From NCBI RefSeq assembly GCF_014805625.2, contig NW_023998414.1:407009-471008 (forward strand): a DNA stretch of 64,000 nt, in the 5' to 3' direction. Within the stretch, counting starts at the first letter, position 1. Every line of letters starts with the position of its first letter. Source of the DNA: Glossina fuscipes. Taxonomy: Eukaryota; Arthropoda; Insecta; Diptera; Glossinidae. Under the pieces are notes generated by a model. It was not told the origin of the DNA and made no database searches. It saw nothing but the letters and a program-made list of their open reading frames with translations. The position numbers and the translations under genes are program-made. This document shows positions 31,228-44,004 of the stretch, piece by piece.

Positions 31228-34200
31228 TGATATGTCCTAAAAATGCCGAAATTATTGCAATAGATACGTAACATCCGCAAAACTCCAATGATGAAACAAT
31301 TAATATATAATGACACCGTTATGAAATGTACGCATAGGAATATTATCAAAAAAAAAAAAAAAAAAAAAAAACGTAAATCGAGTATAAGGAAACTAAGTTT
31401 TGATAAATATTATGGAGGCAACGAATGTTTGGTTTATCAAGAACGATAACTGCAGCGAGCTTAGATGCCACTTACTGGTCTCTACGTTAAGCGTCTTATT
31501 ATACAAGAATTTTAAATTCTTGATTAAAAACCATTTCAAATTGCGCTAAACTAAAATTAAGGACTGACCAGATTTTAATATTTTATTATTCATTTATTTA
31601 ATTTTCTACTTCTGGACTATAAATAATAATAATTAAATATGAATGGACGCCGTGTAGAATAACACATATGTGATATCGAAAATTAAATAAAATGTGTATA
31701 TGTGTAAGCAAATTAAATGTAAATGTATATATATATATATAAGAAGTAAATTTATTAAAGATATGTATAATAAACTGCAACATAATTTTATTTAATAAAA
31801 AATCTTTTCATGAAAATTTTCACTGAAACTTCCCGAACCATTTGGCGAACATAAACTTTGGAATTCTTCAATGTGTATGAATGAAATAAGCGAAGGGAAG
31901 AAATCAAATTATATTTGCTACATAGTTACTGCTGTTTTCTCTGTTTTTTCAAACATATATAAAATTATATGCATACCATAGCCTAAGAGCCATCACTTAA
32001 AAGCACAGAATTGTATTTGCTTTTGCTTTACGAAAGTTTGAGAGAATGTGATGCTAAAATTAGTCACGCCTACTCAATATTATAGAGTATGGAAAATTAG
32101 TTTTCACCTTCTTTTTTTTGGTCTTTTTTAAGAAAATGGCGATGGCGATGGGTAAAGGCATAACACTGAACGATGGGACTACACGAATAGGAGATATGCC
32201 CTGTGATTTTTTTTGGCGATCATATCTAGAAGAAAAGAATAAACAAAATTTAAATGTAAATCATTGATGCAATGTTAAAACCACAAATAAAGAAGAAAAA
32301 GTTTCAGATGCGTCCTTATGTGAAAAATAAACAAAAATTCTTTTACAACAAGCGAATGCTTTAAATGAAATCGATAGGGTTCAAACCTAATCATGGCAAG
32401 TTCGCAGCCAAATTCGAACAACAAGTTCGCAATAAGCAGCATAATTACTTTACAAAAGAGTGCATGAGCCATCACACAGTCGAATATTGTTCACTTACTT
32501 GTTAAGATTCAAAGCATCTATGAAATACAACAAAATGGATTTTCTGAAAAATGTACAGTAACTTCTTCTCTCAAAGTCGTCAAGCTCTCGTACGATACGA
32601 AAGACGAAAACTCTACGATCATATTTTGTATTGATAGTGATCGATTTATTTCGTACGACGTCGTTTGACTTCCCATTCGGAATATTTGCGATATTTTCAA
32701 AAGGAAATGTATAAATAAACCAAAGCAAATATAAAATTTGAAAAATAATTTAGTGAAAAAATTGAAATCAATGAAATCAAAACAAAATATATATATATAT
32801 ATATATACATATAAAGAAAAGTTTAATAAATATAATTTCAAGTATATGACTGTTTATTTAAATTGTCTAATCCTTCTTTTCTTAATATTTAACTTGATAT
32901 TTATAATTTCCATATTAAATTCAACTCTGTGTACGCCACCAACAGACCCTATATATCGCATTTTTAGAGTACTTTTTGAAATAGTTTCTAGTAATCTTAT
33001 ATTTCCACCATTGGTTTCCTAAATACTTCTTCGTCTATTTTTTTTTTTTTTTTTTCTGGCATCAACGGTAACAGCACCAAAAATAATTATTTGATTTTAT
33101 TATTTTTGCCAACAATTAGGAATTTCCGAGAATAATCTGAAATAATCTTCCAACAAATATTTACTTGAATTAATACCGATATTTTACTTTACTTCCCCTT
33201 TGAACACGAACTTTGATAGTTGTTTTGATTTATGACATTTATTATTCGATATCGAATAAACACTGACAAGCTATCGAGTACTAAGTGCTAACCGTTAAAA
33301 AGTGCTCGTTAATGAAAACCGTCATCGAGTTTGCTCAAAAACGAGAGCTGTAAGCCGGCTGCAGAGAAAATATATTATTGCTGTTCGGGGCTGGGATTAT
33401 GGGAGTCTTTGTCGGTAGCCATCTTTACCTTAGCACCGTAAAATTAATACAAACGTAAAGTAACTTTTTTTCTTTTTTTATGTCCAATCCAAGCAACCTG
33501 ATGAATTTATTTGTAAAATGTGAAATCAAGTTTTATTACTGTCAAGAAACTCTCGACTTTTAAGTGACTTTGACGCGATTTTTTGTTCCTCATTTACTCT
33601 TTGCACAATATTTATTTGATTCGACGATGAGTCGTTTTGGGATCTAATGCATAGATTCACACCTTACTTCTCGCAATTATGCATTTTATAACGTTCTGAT
33701 AATCGGGAAATTATTGTTTCACAAATGTTGGACTAATCGAAAAATTTACCATAAAATGTTTATAAAAACGCGATACGCAACTCTGCAACAATTATCTGCG
33801 ACCAATGTACAAAAAATTATTTTCAAGACTTCATAGTGTCTGTGAAGCATAAGCATTCGCTTGTGTGCCACCGGTGTCCTTAATGTGTTAAATGAAAATT
33901 TTTGTTATTTTATCGGCCAACGAAGGACGGAGAAGGAGATAAATCGAACTCTCTTTTTATACAAATTGCTTTTGAAACAAAATTTGATTTAAAACGCGAG
34001 TTAAAAAAGAAAAAAAGTTCTCTTTTTACACGAATTGTTTTGGTTTAATACGATTTTTAATATTCTACGAATTTTTTTTTTTTTTTTGATTGTTTCTATG
34101 AATTGAAAATTCATTCTCACTCCTCACAAATATACATTGTAACATCGCGTCATATTTTTCACAATTCGATTATACGCGTATATGATTGAAATTCCCCGAA

Positions 34201-35415
34201 GTGTACATATGGACTCAAGACGTAATGTATTTTTTTTACGCAATTTAGTTTGTTTCTCTCACCGTATAACTTAACACATTTTTCATAATATATTTAATGA
34301 ATTGAAGTGTGTAAGCACGAAATAAATTGAACTCTTATACGAATTTTTTTAACATTAACATATATATTCTACTTTTTAGTTGTTTTTGTAGGCCTGGAAA
34401 CAATCATTTAGTCAATATTTTTTTTCACGCGAACTTGTTTCGAACATTTGGATCTACCGTATAAAAAGAGAATTGAGGGTGTACTCCTTTTATCAATGTC
34501 CGTCTAAAATAATGCGTCGAAAAAAGTGGCTCAATCCGTATCATTTTCAATCGTGTTCGTCCCCGAGCCAAAAACATCTCGATGCACTAAATTTCATCTC
34601 AATATATTTCGAAAATATAGACAAGCAAAAGTCAAGCGACGAATAAATAGAGTTTGCTTAATCGGGACACGAATCAGATATTTTTGATGATCAGCCATCT
34701 GATGCTTTTACTTCGTAATGACTCATCCATAATAAAATATCTGTAACTTTTGTTTACTGACAAGAAGAAAACTAATCGCGATAATCCCGAAAGACGATCG
34801 CAATTGAAAACTTACACAATTTATTGTCAATATGTAAATAATGATTTTTCTTCCATATATCATTGTTAGGTAATATAATTGTATATGTTTTCAATAATTT
34901 TTAATTAAAGTTATAATGTTATGCATATACATAATAATAATAATAATAATAATAATATATAATAATAATAAAAAATACATTTTTTCGCAAATTTATATTA
35001 AATGTGGTATTTCGCTTGTATTTGATTTCTGATAGATATTCTGTATATCAACTGTACCCTTCAGTTCGGATAATCTGAAGCGAAAATAACATATATGTAT
35101 GTACATTATAAAATTCAATTATTTAGCACATTTTGATGAAAACTCACTTTTCGGAACCGTCTGTTTGATTGGATCGTTCTAAAAAAAAAAAACAAAAACA
35201 AAAAACTGAGATGAATGGATTGCCTTATACCATTTGTATTTATACCAAAAATTGGCCATTGGCGAAAGCTATTTTTTTTTTTTTTTTTCTTTGAATATGG
35301 CTAAACTGGCTAAATCAACTCGGAATTTCACGCCGAGCAAGAACATGTATACTTTATATAGGATCTCTGAAGTCTCCTTTTGAGTGTTGCATATATTTTT
35401 TGGAAAACAAAAACA

Positions 35416-35456
35416 AAATGGGTATAACCCCATCATCTTACGGTGATGGGTATAAA
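35416..35456. repeat. Hairpin repeat end (CCCATCA...TGATGGG)
   Basis: GGGTATAACCCCATCATC and GGTGATGGGTATAA can pair as a hairpin around CTTACG. A degenerate neighbour lies at about 35518-35560 (CGGTGATGAGCATAAAAATC). The same terminal motif, CCCATCACC / GGTGATGGGTATAAA, bounds the repeat in the acyltransferase intron at 41380-41965. This is probably a terminal piece of one repeat family. Confidence 0.55.
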
Positions 35457-36207
35457 AATTAATTTACTCACCCATAAAAATGCAAAAAAAGTAAAAAAAA
35501 AAAAAAAAGTTATAGTCGATGATAAAATTCTTCGGTGATGAGCATAAAAATCAGTCGATGAGTTGCATTCTGCAGATTTAATGGATTTTTCCGTTAAACT
35601 CAATGACTTTTATCGATAAAAATCTGATTAAATATTCAAAAAATTTATCATTATGGGAGTGTGAGTTTCAGAAAAAAATTTTTAGCTTGGAAGAGGACAA
35701 CTTTACCTTTATCAAGTACCTTGAAAGTACCTTGTAGCGCTCAATCAATTTGATGTAACGCTGTATCAATCGTTAAAGAGTTACTTATGATCTGCTAATA
35801 TTCAAAACATCTAAAGTCTATGAACCAATATGTCTATGTGTGAGCTGTTTCTGCACCCTCAGTGTTTCTGAGTTTAAATTTTAGGGATCGTCTCTTGCCG
35901 AGACTTATTAGCATCTTAAGAGACGGACAGACTTGGCGCTTATGATGACGAGCAGAGTAGGAAAACAAGTTACACCTTGTCCTACCAAAAGTACCCTTAC
36001 CAGGGAATGATATATAACGAATCCTCCCAACAACTGCAACATTCTATCATCACTACACTCTGTTGCAGTAAATTTACGAATTTCTTTACAATCTTTTATC
36101 CTAGAAAAATGTATCTTAATTTTTTTTTTTGCCAAACGGATAAAAATCTTGAAGTGTTTCTTCTATGTATTCGCACGAAAAAATTTCATAATTATATTGC
36201 AACTTAC

Positions 36208-37334
36208 TTGTCGATTTCACCGATAATGCCTCATTAATATGCAACTTTGGGGCGTTTACGACAAGTTGTCCGGTAATTTGAGAGCGCTGCGTGCTAGCCT
36301 CGGACGGTTTGACTTCCTCAGTTAAGGCTATTTGGAAAATTTTCCCCTTGACCGTAACACGTATATAATTAACTTCAACGTCAACTTTAATATAAGATGT
36401 ATCCAAATATCTGAATAGAAAAATCGCAAAAGATTATGTGTTTTTTAGATCGAACTTATGCTTATGCTTACTTATAAACATCCAACTTTAATATATATTG
36501 GGAATCTTCATCGCTTAGCTTGAACGGTAATTGGGGTTTATTCATATTGTATGGACGTCCGCAAGGTGCAAATAATTGCACTACTTTTTTTTGTAATACT
36601 TTCTCGTTCTTTGTTGTCGTTCCCTTTTCTTGACCTTGACGATGATATTTCGCAATTTCATAACGTATTTCGGGACAATGTTCACTCTTCGAGTCCCAAA
36701 AAGTTTTCATTTTTTCATGTTCATCTTCTATGCTCGACATATGATGTACAAGATTTTCTTTTTGCTGAAGAAATCGTAATTTTTGTTCATCACGTTTCAT
36801 TGCATAATCAATTTGACATTGAACAATAATAACGCGATATTCTTTTAAATTGTGTTTAGCTTGTAATTTATGAGTTATAGTAATCTCTTCACCATCTAAT
36901 TCGTCCAATTGCGGCAACGTGCCTATAACATACTTACGATAGTTTGGATAATCACAGCACGGATTGCCGGTTAAAATTAAATTCTTTAAATTATAATTAT
37001 CGCGAAGACTTTCAATAGAAGTCAGTTCACCGATAAAATTTAATGTTAAATCCAATTTATTCAACGATTCCAATTTTTCCAAGTTTTCAATACGTTCGAT
37101 ATTGTTCACAGCCAGATTCAGATATTCGAGACTCTTCAACTTGAATACATTTTCAATTTTCGCTATAAGATTCGATTGTAGGAGCAAAATTTTCAAATCT
37201 CGACACCAATTTTGTAAATGCTCAATACGTTCGATATCCTCCTGATGCAACGATAATTCCTCTAATGTGCTAATAAGCAATTCATTGTGCTCAGATTTTC
37301 TGCGTACCAGCTCTTCAGTTACTACATTTAAATA

Positions 37335-37371
<37 letters not shown>

Positions 37372-37424
37372 TTATATAAGATTAAAACCCAAACAATTGC
37401 GATGAATTGCATACTTTTGACCAT
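36208..37424 (-). CDS. tilB: TilB / LRRC6 (DNAAF11), axonemal dynein assembly factor; 3' end missing
   Basis: Exons seen are 37424-37415, 37321-36472 and 36410-36208, giving 354 residues with the frame still open. Joining the 10-nt first exon gives MVKITEELVRRKSEHNE, the usual LRRC6 start. Residues about 20-150 hold leucine-rich repeats (ILLLQSN, YLNLAVNNIERI, KLDLTLNFIGEL, NLILTGNPC) and an LRR cap. A coiled stretch (MKRDEQKLRFLQQKEN) follows, then a CS/p23-like domain (KLDVYKYLDTSYIKVDVEVNYIRVTVKGK split by intron 2). LRRC6 proteins help preassemble axonemal dynein arms; in Drosophila tilB is needed for chordotonal hearing and sperm motility. Exon 3 ends at GTAAGT in phase 1, and I could not locate the final exon, expected to encode some 40 residues. 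Intron 1 carries a 30-base T tract before its acceptor. Confidence 0.92.
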
Positions 37425-37589
37425 TTTTACTGAAAACAAATAATACAACAATAATTTTTATATAAAGTCACTGGTTGGAAAAAAAAAACAAAACATTGAC
37501 GTTTCTCTTCGATCACATAAACAGTTGCCATGGTTTCATAATGCAATTGCTGATATATGTATTAAAGCAAAGATACGAATATAGTATAG

Positions 37590-38020
37590 GAAGCGTGAAA
37601 GTATTTCCGAGCACTTGCCACAACCATTCAGTCAGATTGGACGGACGTTCGCAATAATCTACCTCCGAGTGCGTCCTTCCGGTCCATCGCGTTATGTTTG
37701 TTGCTCTTTACCATCGCTATTGCCCTATCCTCCTTGTCAGGCCTGTTTTATTATGGCTTCTTGAGAGCGGGTCGTTGTTGCAAAACCGTTTGTGGATACG
37801 CCTCATTTCATCTCAAAACAAACATCGATTGACATGGCGCCGTAGCGTTTGCAATAGCGGTATCCTCCATTGCATAGAGTTCGCATATCTGGCTTCGTAT
37901 GACAAGGCGATATATTGCCGGCAGCTTCTGATGCACTGATTTGCACGGTGAATGCACCCACAGGCCAAATCGGCCTGAAACAAAAGCGCTCAGTGGAGCG
38001 GAAACTGAACGCAACTTTGT
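37590..38020. other. GC-elevated island next to the tilB start
   Basis: About 430 bases stand out by eye from AT-rich surroundings, with many CG dinucleotides (GGACGGACGTTCG, CGAGTGCGTCCTTCCGG, GGCGCCGTAGCG, GAGCGGAAACTGAACGC). Open frames exist on both strands but neither translation is recognisable. It could be a promoter, a first exon or an insertion of foreign composition. It starts about 165 bases upstream of the tilB ATG. Confidence 0.4.
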
Positions 38021-39613
38021 TGTTTTTTTTTTGAATTTTTGAATTTTTGCTCGTTACTCAAAAATTGCAAAATTTAAAAACTTGGAATTTTCTACATATA
38101 TTTTACGAAGCACTCTACTCCTTACGTGCAAAAAATGGAAAACATCCGCCATACACACACAAAGTTACATTTGATTAAATTCAATTTTTTTTTTTTTTTT
38201 CAAACTTTTTTGAGATTTAATGCTTATTTATCATAAGATAAATAAGACCGAATATTGCACTCCTTAAATGAAGATAAATTTTCTGCCTAAAAATGGATTA
38301 ATTTTAAAACGAATGTGTTTTCTTACCACCGATAACACCGATATGGGTATCAAATAAAAGAATGCGGTGAGTAGAAGGCGAAAAACATAGTGATGGATTG
38401 GCGAGATTCAGATTCCGCCCAATATAACTTTCTTATCTTCTTCTTCATATTGTTTTTTTAGAACATATCGAATGCACTTTTTCGCTGTCTCGCAAAAATC
38501 AATCAAGTGTACATATAGCGAGTTTCAGTCAGCTTAACCTCTATCTATTTTCAACTGAACATAAAAATTTTACAGCTATTGTGGACGCGGCTCTTAAAAG
38601 ATAAATTTTATCTTAGAAATTTACAAAGTATCTCTGTGAGAGAGCATATGCCAAGTTTCAACTTTCTATGTTAACTCTTTCAAATGCAACAGATATTAGA
38701 TTCACAACGTTATCCTGATTAAATGTATTACAGTGGATCGCTCTATAAGAGGGATTCGTATTACACGGCGGAAAAATTGTGACCGCGTTTGTATAACACG
38801 CGTCAAAAAATAGGACAGAAAATAAGTATTGATAAATTTTTATATATTGCCCTCTCTCTCCCTCTCCATCTGTCTACCTATCTAACCCTTTTTTTCGTTC
38901 TTGTCTCGTTGTTGTGAAAAACGGAAAGATGTATTATTCAAGGGCCATGCAAATTGTTGTCATGTTACGTCTTAAAATTTGATTATTTAAAGAAAATTAT
39001 TTTAAATATAGTAAATTTGCTTTTGGAAGCTGGAATGCCTTATGTCTGCATTTGTATCATCGAAGTGACTCATGCAAAATAAGTTTATATAATATCGAAA
39101 GAGTTTTTTCGTATTTAACGATACATATACATAAATCAACTTATAAACCATAAGACACAAGAAGAAAATTTAGAATATTCGCATCCCCTGCCAATGAGCA
39201 ATCAAAAAACATTAAATACACCCAAATCTTTTTTTGCACGGTAAATGCGTTCCTTAGAAATTCGTGAAAAAGAGGTGTAAAAATATACATACGACACGTG
39301 GTAAGTTTAGTGATATGTTCCAAAATTTTAAAAAATCGTGTAAGATGAAGAAATTATATAATTTTTGCAAAAAATCGTGCAAAAAAAGATATGTCGCGTA
39401 TATTTAACGCAAGTAACCGATTGGATTAAAATGAAGAATTCCGTTCGTCCGCTATTAACGGCCAAGTAGAAGTAAAGCAAATCACTAACTTATGCGTGGG
39501 CATAAATCGACTGACTTGTGATTACAATATTCTTTCAATTGTATTTTTGTTGTTTTATAATAAAATAAATATTCGTTGAGACACTGTCAAAATTAAGATT
39601 TAAAAAACCTCTC

Positions 39614-39661
39614 CTTTTTTTTTTTTTTTTTTTTTTTTTTGGGGTTAGAAAAAAAAAAAAA
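39614..39661. repeat. T27-GGGGTTAG-A13 homopolymer pair
   Basis: A run of 27 T is followed by GGGGTTAG and then 13 A, so the two runs can fold into a T/A hairpin with an 8-base loop. Assembly lengths of such runs are unreliable. Confidence 0.8.
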
Positions 39662-39853
39662 GTGTAAAAAAGTGTATTTTTTTTTATTTTTATATATCGT
39701 TTTTTTTCAATCTTTTGTAAAAAATATCGTGTAAAAAAAGAGTTAATAGGTGTGTAAGCGCGATTAATAAATAAACACTTGAGACAGAAATTAGAGTAAA
39801 AAGATTTTATTTCTTTCTAAAAATTAATTAAAATAAATTTATTCAGATATTAT

Positions 39854-39855
<2 letters not shown>

Positions 39856-39885
<30 letters not shown>
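39856..39885. repeat. CA microsatellite
   Basis: About fifteen CA dinucleotides without interruption, followed by imperfect CATACACATAC. Confidence 0.95.
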
Positions 39886-39890
<5 letters not shown>

Positions 39891-40827
39891 ATACCCATAA
39901 TGCATATATTATGAGGGCCATTTTTGCCCAAAATCTGTTGCTGGAGTAACTCAGCGGCTCCATGATATTTGTTTCGCAAGACATTTCTTTGTTTCATTTT
40001 TTGTATAAAATATCGTTGTAAGTAATTTATAAATGAGTTTTTATTAAAATAAATTCATTTTCACACTTTATCCTATATTTTCTATTTATTCTTAGTAATT
40101 TTTGATATTTTCTTTTGCTTACATGCAAAAATTTTCTTTCTGAAGATGAGTTTCTTTGTTCTGCTTAAAATGAAAAATTAATTTTCTCGATTCAAGGATC
40201 GATCTATGACCACTGTCACGGTGACCGCACCAGTCAGACCAAAACGTCCACTCTTTAACTCACCCCGCGACCAACTCCCTTTCTCTAACTTACTCTAGCA
40301 CTCACTAACCTAACTAAACTTTGGCTTAAGCTAATTATTCTCAATTTCCCTGTACCTAATGCTAACTTGGTTGTTCCTCACAATATATAATTTCTCGTAA
40401 ACGTAAATTGTTATTAACAATTTTGTTAATAGACACTATGTGTCTTTTAATTAAAATTCTCACGCATACTATTGCACGATGCTCGAATTTGTTTGCTTGC
40501 ATTGCCGTTGCAGTTTGTCATTTTCACATCAATTGTTTTGCACTAAACTAGAAATTTAATGAAAATTAAATTAATTAGCAAAAAAAAAAAATCAACATCA
40601 ACAACAGTTTCTCTCCTTTACATTTTCATTAATATTATTATGTACAGTGCTTGAGGAATCTTGTAATATAGTAAGAGAGCAACAAATACATCACTTGGGC
40701 GGGACGTTTTTCTTATTTAGTTATTTAAAAAAAAAAAAAAAAAAAAATACAAATAAATTTTTAATTTAAATTAAATATATAAATATATAAATATTTGACT
40801 ATAAAGACGTGAGAAACTGCTATGTTT

Positions 40828-40854
40828 ATTATATATATATATATATATATATAT
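40828..40854. repeat. TA microsatellite
   Basis: About thirteen uninterrupted AT dinucleotides upstream of the acyltransferase gene; an ATCT repeat (about 41031-41052) lies in the presumed 5' UTR. Confidence 0.95.
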
Positions 40855-41099
40855 TAATATATTATTAAAGCATATAGCGAACACAGCATTCATTTGACCA
40901 TCAAAAGTAAAGTAAAGATTGATTTATTTTTAGAAAAATGAGATAAAGCATTTAATTACATGAATTAGATTTAGTTACTTTGCTTATCTTAGTTATCTTG
41001 TGTTGCTTACAAAAAGTTGAAGTAACATTATTATCTATCTATCTATCTATCCCATCGTTCAAATTTGTGAACATAATTCTAAATTTCAAAATATACGCA

Positions 41100-42864
41100 A
41101 TGACATCGAATAACGATATACTTAAGGAATGTGATAAAGCAGTTTTAACATCATTCTTGGATATATTAAAGAAACATTTACCGCGTGAAATACGTAGCTA
41201 TAATACAATTTATAATTATTGGTATCATTACGATAAAATTAATGAAAATCGTGCAAACTTAAAATCCGATCGTTGGAATTTTCAATTTTATCGTCATCGT
41301 TATGGTAAAATGGAGAATTGCACGCTTATTAGTATAAGCGGATTGAAGGTAAAGGATTCAAAGTAAGACAGAATTACTTTTTACACCCATCACCCATCAC
41401 CCATCACAAATGACGGCCATATATTCATCTTTATCAAAACGTTAGCAAAGCAAAGCAAATATCCTAAAGATACTAAAAAGTGTACATATATATAGTCTTG
41501 ATCAGCATCAAATTGTAAATCGATTTCAATAGGTTTGTCCATCAATCTGACTATGGGAATTATTCGCCTGGGCGTAAAAATGCATCAATCAGCATGAAAT
41601 TTGGCGCAAAAGTTTGAAAATTCGCACGTACACGACGACGGTATTGAAATTGAGCGAAATCGATTAAAGGCCACGATTACAGTGCAGCGTAATCTGAGAC
41701 CAACTAACTCTATTTGGAAAGGAAAACTTTAGTTTTTTTTTTTTAGTTTTTTGCTCACAAGTGATATAACGATAACAATGTGAGTGTGTGATGCTGAAGC
41801 AATTGTATGAAAATGATAAAAATCGGCCACGCCTTCTTAACATTTATAAAATATTAAAATTACGTTCTTTTATGAAAACGTTTGCTGCATCGAAAACGAA
41901 ACTTCGGAGACAATACAAACTGTACACATTATTGATCCGTATTAGACGGTGATGGGTATAAAACGTTCGATCAAGGTCGAATAAATATTTTCTTACTAAC
42001 CTTTCTATATAAAATATTATTCGATATATATATATATACATTTTTTTTTTTTTTTTTTTCTGTCTTTCAATAAAGGATTATGTTATCGGATTATTTACTT
42101 TAGAGCCAAATGGCGCAGAGTTAATGGAATGCATTCAGGAAACGAAATTAATTAATTGGCAGCATAAATTTTTAGATATAATGTGCAATGAACAGTATTT
42201 AGATTTAGTTAAGGGAATTGTTCAAAAAAAATGTGACGATTGGCTTGTTCTTCCCGTGGAAAACATTATGTGGATTAGCAAAGAGAAAATTGATAAACTT
42301 GTATATAATATGTAAGTAATACAATGGAAAAATGTTTCGAAAAATTTCTTTATTATTTTGTTTATAGCACATTACCGAGTGGGATTCGTATAGCTCCACT
42401 AAATTCGAATAAGCATTCAGAAATTATTGCTAATCATTGGTATTATAAATCGGAAAATACTTTTTACCTTGTAAAGGAATCTATAGAGTTCAATGGTGGA
42501 TTGGGAATCTTTTGTCAAAACTCTAATGGACAACCCATATGTTGGCTGGCGACAAATGAATTTTTTACACCAGGGTACTTGCTTGCACTAATTTAATTGA
42601 ATTGCATTTAATCTATGAATTTTTTTTTTGAATATCTTTAACGAGCGCACATATTTCAGTTTTCTTTATACAATAGAATCGGAAAGACGTAAAGGTTTCG
42701 CGAAATTTCTATTAGCTGCCGAGTTGAAGCGTTTATGTATACAGCATGGCTTAGATATGTACAGTTATGTTTCGAATGAGAATGCAAACTCACTCAAGTT
42801 ACACGAGCAATTAGGCTTTGAGGCAGTGAATCGTTTAACATGGCTTGAAAAAACAATAACTTAA
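41100..42864 (+). CDS. GLYAT-like GNAT N-acyltransferase
   Basis: Four exons (41100-41348, 42076-42311, 42368-42574, 42660-42864) give 298 residues. The N-terminal part (LTSFLDILKKHLPREIRSYNTIYNYWYHY) and the SGLKDYVIGLFTLEPNGAELM stretch match the insect branch of glycine N-acyltransferase-like proteins. The C-terminal FR47/GNAT fold is clear: ANHWYYKSENTFYLVKE, then SRERRKG-type acetyl-CoA loop as ESERRKGFAKFLL, then VSNENANSLKLHEQLGFE. Such enzymes move acyl or acetyl groups from CoA to small amines or protein N-termini; the substrate here is unknown. I recall the Drosophila relative as CG14615, near tilB, but could not verify this. Intron 1 (727 nt) carries a degenerate repeat; the others are 56 and 85 nt. 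Confidence 0.87.
41380..41965. repeat. Degenerate hairpin-ended repeat in acyltransferase intron 1
   Basis: The left end has CACCCATCACCCATCACCC (three tandem copies of a 7-mer) and the right end GGTGATGGGTATAAAACG, which are inverted with respect to each other. In between are phrases common to old fly repeats (TTTGTCCATCAATCTG, AATTGAGCGAAATCGATTAAAGGCCACG, AAAAATCGGCCACGCC). No coding potential. The same terminal motif forms the hairpin at 35416-35456. Confidence 0.6.
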
Positions 42865-43960
42865 TGATTAAATTTCTATTTTTATTACAATATCAAATGT
42901 TTTGTATTTATTAAAAATAATAATATGTTAATTAAAAAAGTTTTCTCAATCGTTAATTCACGAATAAATTAAGATGATTATGAGCGAATTCACGAAAATC
43001 AATAATAGACAAATTTTGTGTTCCATACGATTGTTGCTTTTAATTAAGTTATTAAAAATTCGAAAATTGCGATAATTTTAATATTTACTCCAGCATTTTT
43101 ATATATCTTCAGGATCGAATGCACACTATAAAGTTAATAATCATTATTAATATGTAGATAGAGAGATAACGCTATCTTTTTTATTTATTATGCGTGATTG
43201 TAAAATATACTTAAGTAATTCAAAATATTCAAGGGCAGTGTACAAAATTTTATAAAAAGATCTCGAAAAATTGCGACCAATAGCTTCAATACAATTTTTT
43301 TGTACATCGACACACATCATTCTTGGCGAAGACTTCAATGGTACACATTGCTGGTGTAGTGATCATCTCTCGATCTCTTGAAAACTAAAATCCTTGAGAG
43401 CTTTAAAGCTTTAAATAATTTAAAGCTTACTGCTTAGATACGTACGGGATCTATGCCTTTGATCTAACTTTTAGGAATTCAGCTTTTTTTGCCCTTCTAG
43501 TAAGGCACTATAAACGTTTCGATTGGTAAAGGTCGACGCTTTCTCACCTTTTCTGAAAGTTACAAGAATTCTGTGCAGAAAATATATAAAACTTTATCTA
43601 TGCTATGCGCAATGAATGGCTATGCACTTTATTAAAGCAATTAAACTCAATTAAATGAAATCTAATCGATTTCTGGGCAGCGCTTAACGTTTTCGAGGAC
43701 ATTATGAGAAAGTCTCGAAAGGCTTCTTCAGTCTTAAGTCTAGATGTAACATCATCGAACTAATGACTTATGACAATCAGAATTGCCTCTAAAAAAGCTG
43801 CAACCGCGTAAAGAGCATTAGTCCCGTCAGAGGGCGAATTTGTACATACAACAACAACATATAGGTATATAGGAATATAGAATACTAAAAGGTTCGACTG
43901 AATTAACACGCTCAAGTCCCCATCATATCCGTAATGTTATTTCTAGTGAGTTGCCTGTCC

Positions 43961-44004
43961 CCTCTCTCTCTCTCTCTCTCACTCTCTCTCTCTCTTTCTT
44001 TCTT
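43961..44004. repeat. CT microsatellite
   Basis: Two CT blocks separated by a single CA interruption, followed by TTTCTTTCTTT. Confidence 0.95.

Larger units (their letters stand above)
30242..36207. other. Long intergenic region, assembly gap, no supported gene
   Basis: Contents: an N gap (30612-30621), an exon-like stretch at 30709-31227, an A run (about 31350-31371), TA microsatellites (about 31725-31741 and 32788-32808), an AAT microsatellite (about 34930-34972), a hairpin repeat at 35416-35456 and several T runs. The minus-strand side near 35900-36200 must hold the missing 3' end of tilB. Segments around 33.2-34.7 kb show no protein signal on either strand. Confidence 0.5.
38021..41099. 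other. Intergenic, microsatellites, no gene seen
   Basis: AT-rich sequence with a T27/A13 homopolymer pair (39614-39661), a CA microsatellite (39856-39885), an A run (about 40728-40747) and a TA microsatellite (40828-40854). No protein-like frame on either strand. Confidence 0.5.

Noticed and set aside
39614..39661. Telomere-like or origin-like element suggested by T27-GGGGTTAG-A13
   Set aside because: A single GGGGTTAG between homopolymers is not a telomeric array, and flies do not use such repeats; most likely slippage-generated.
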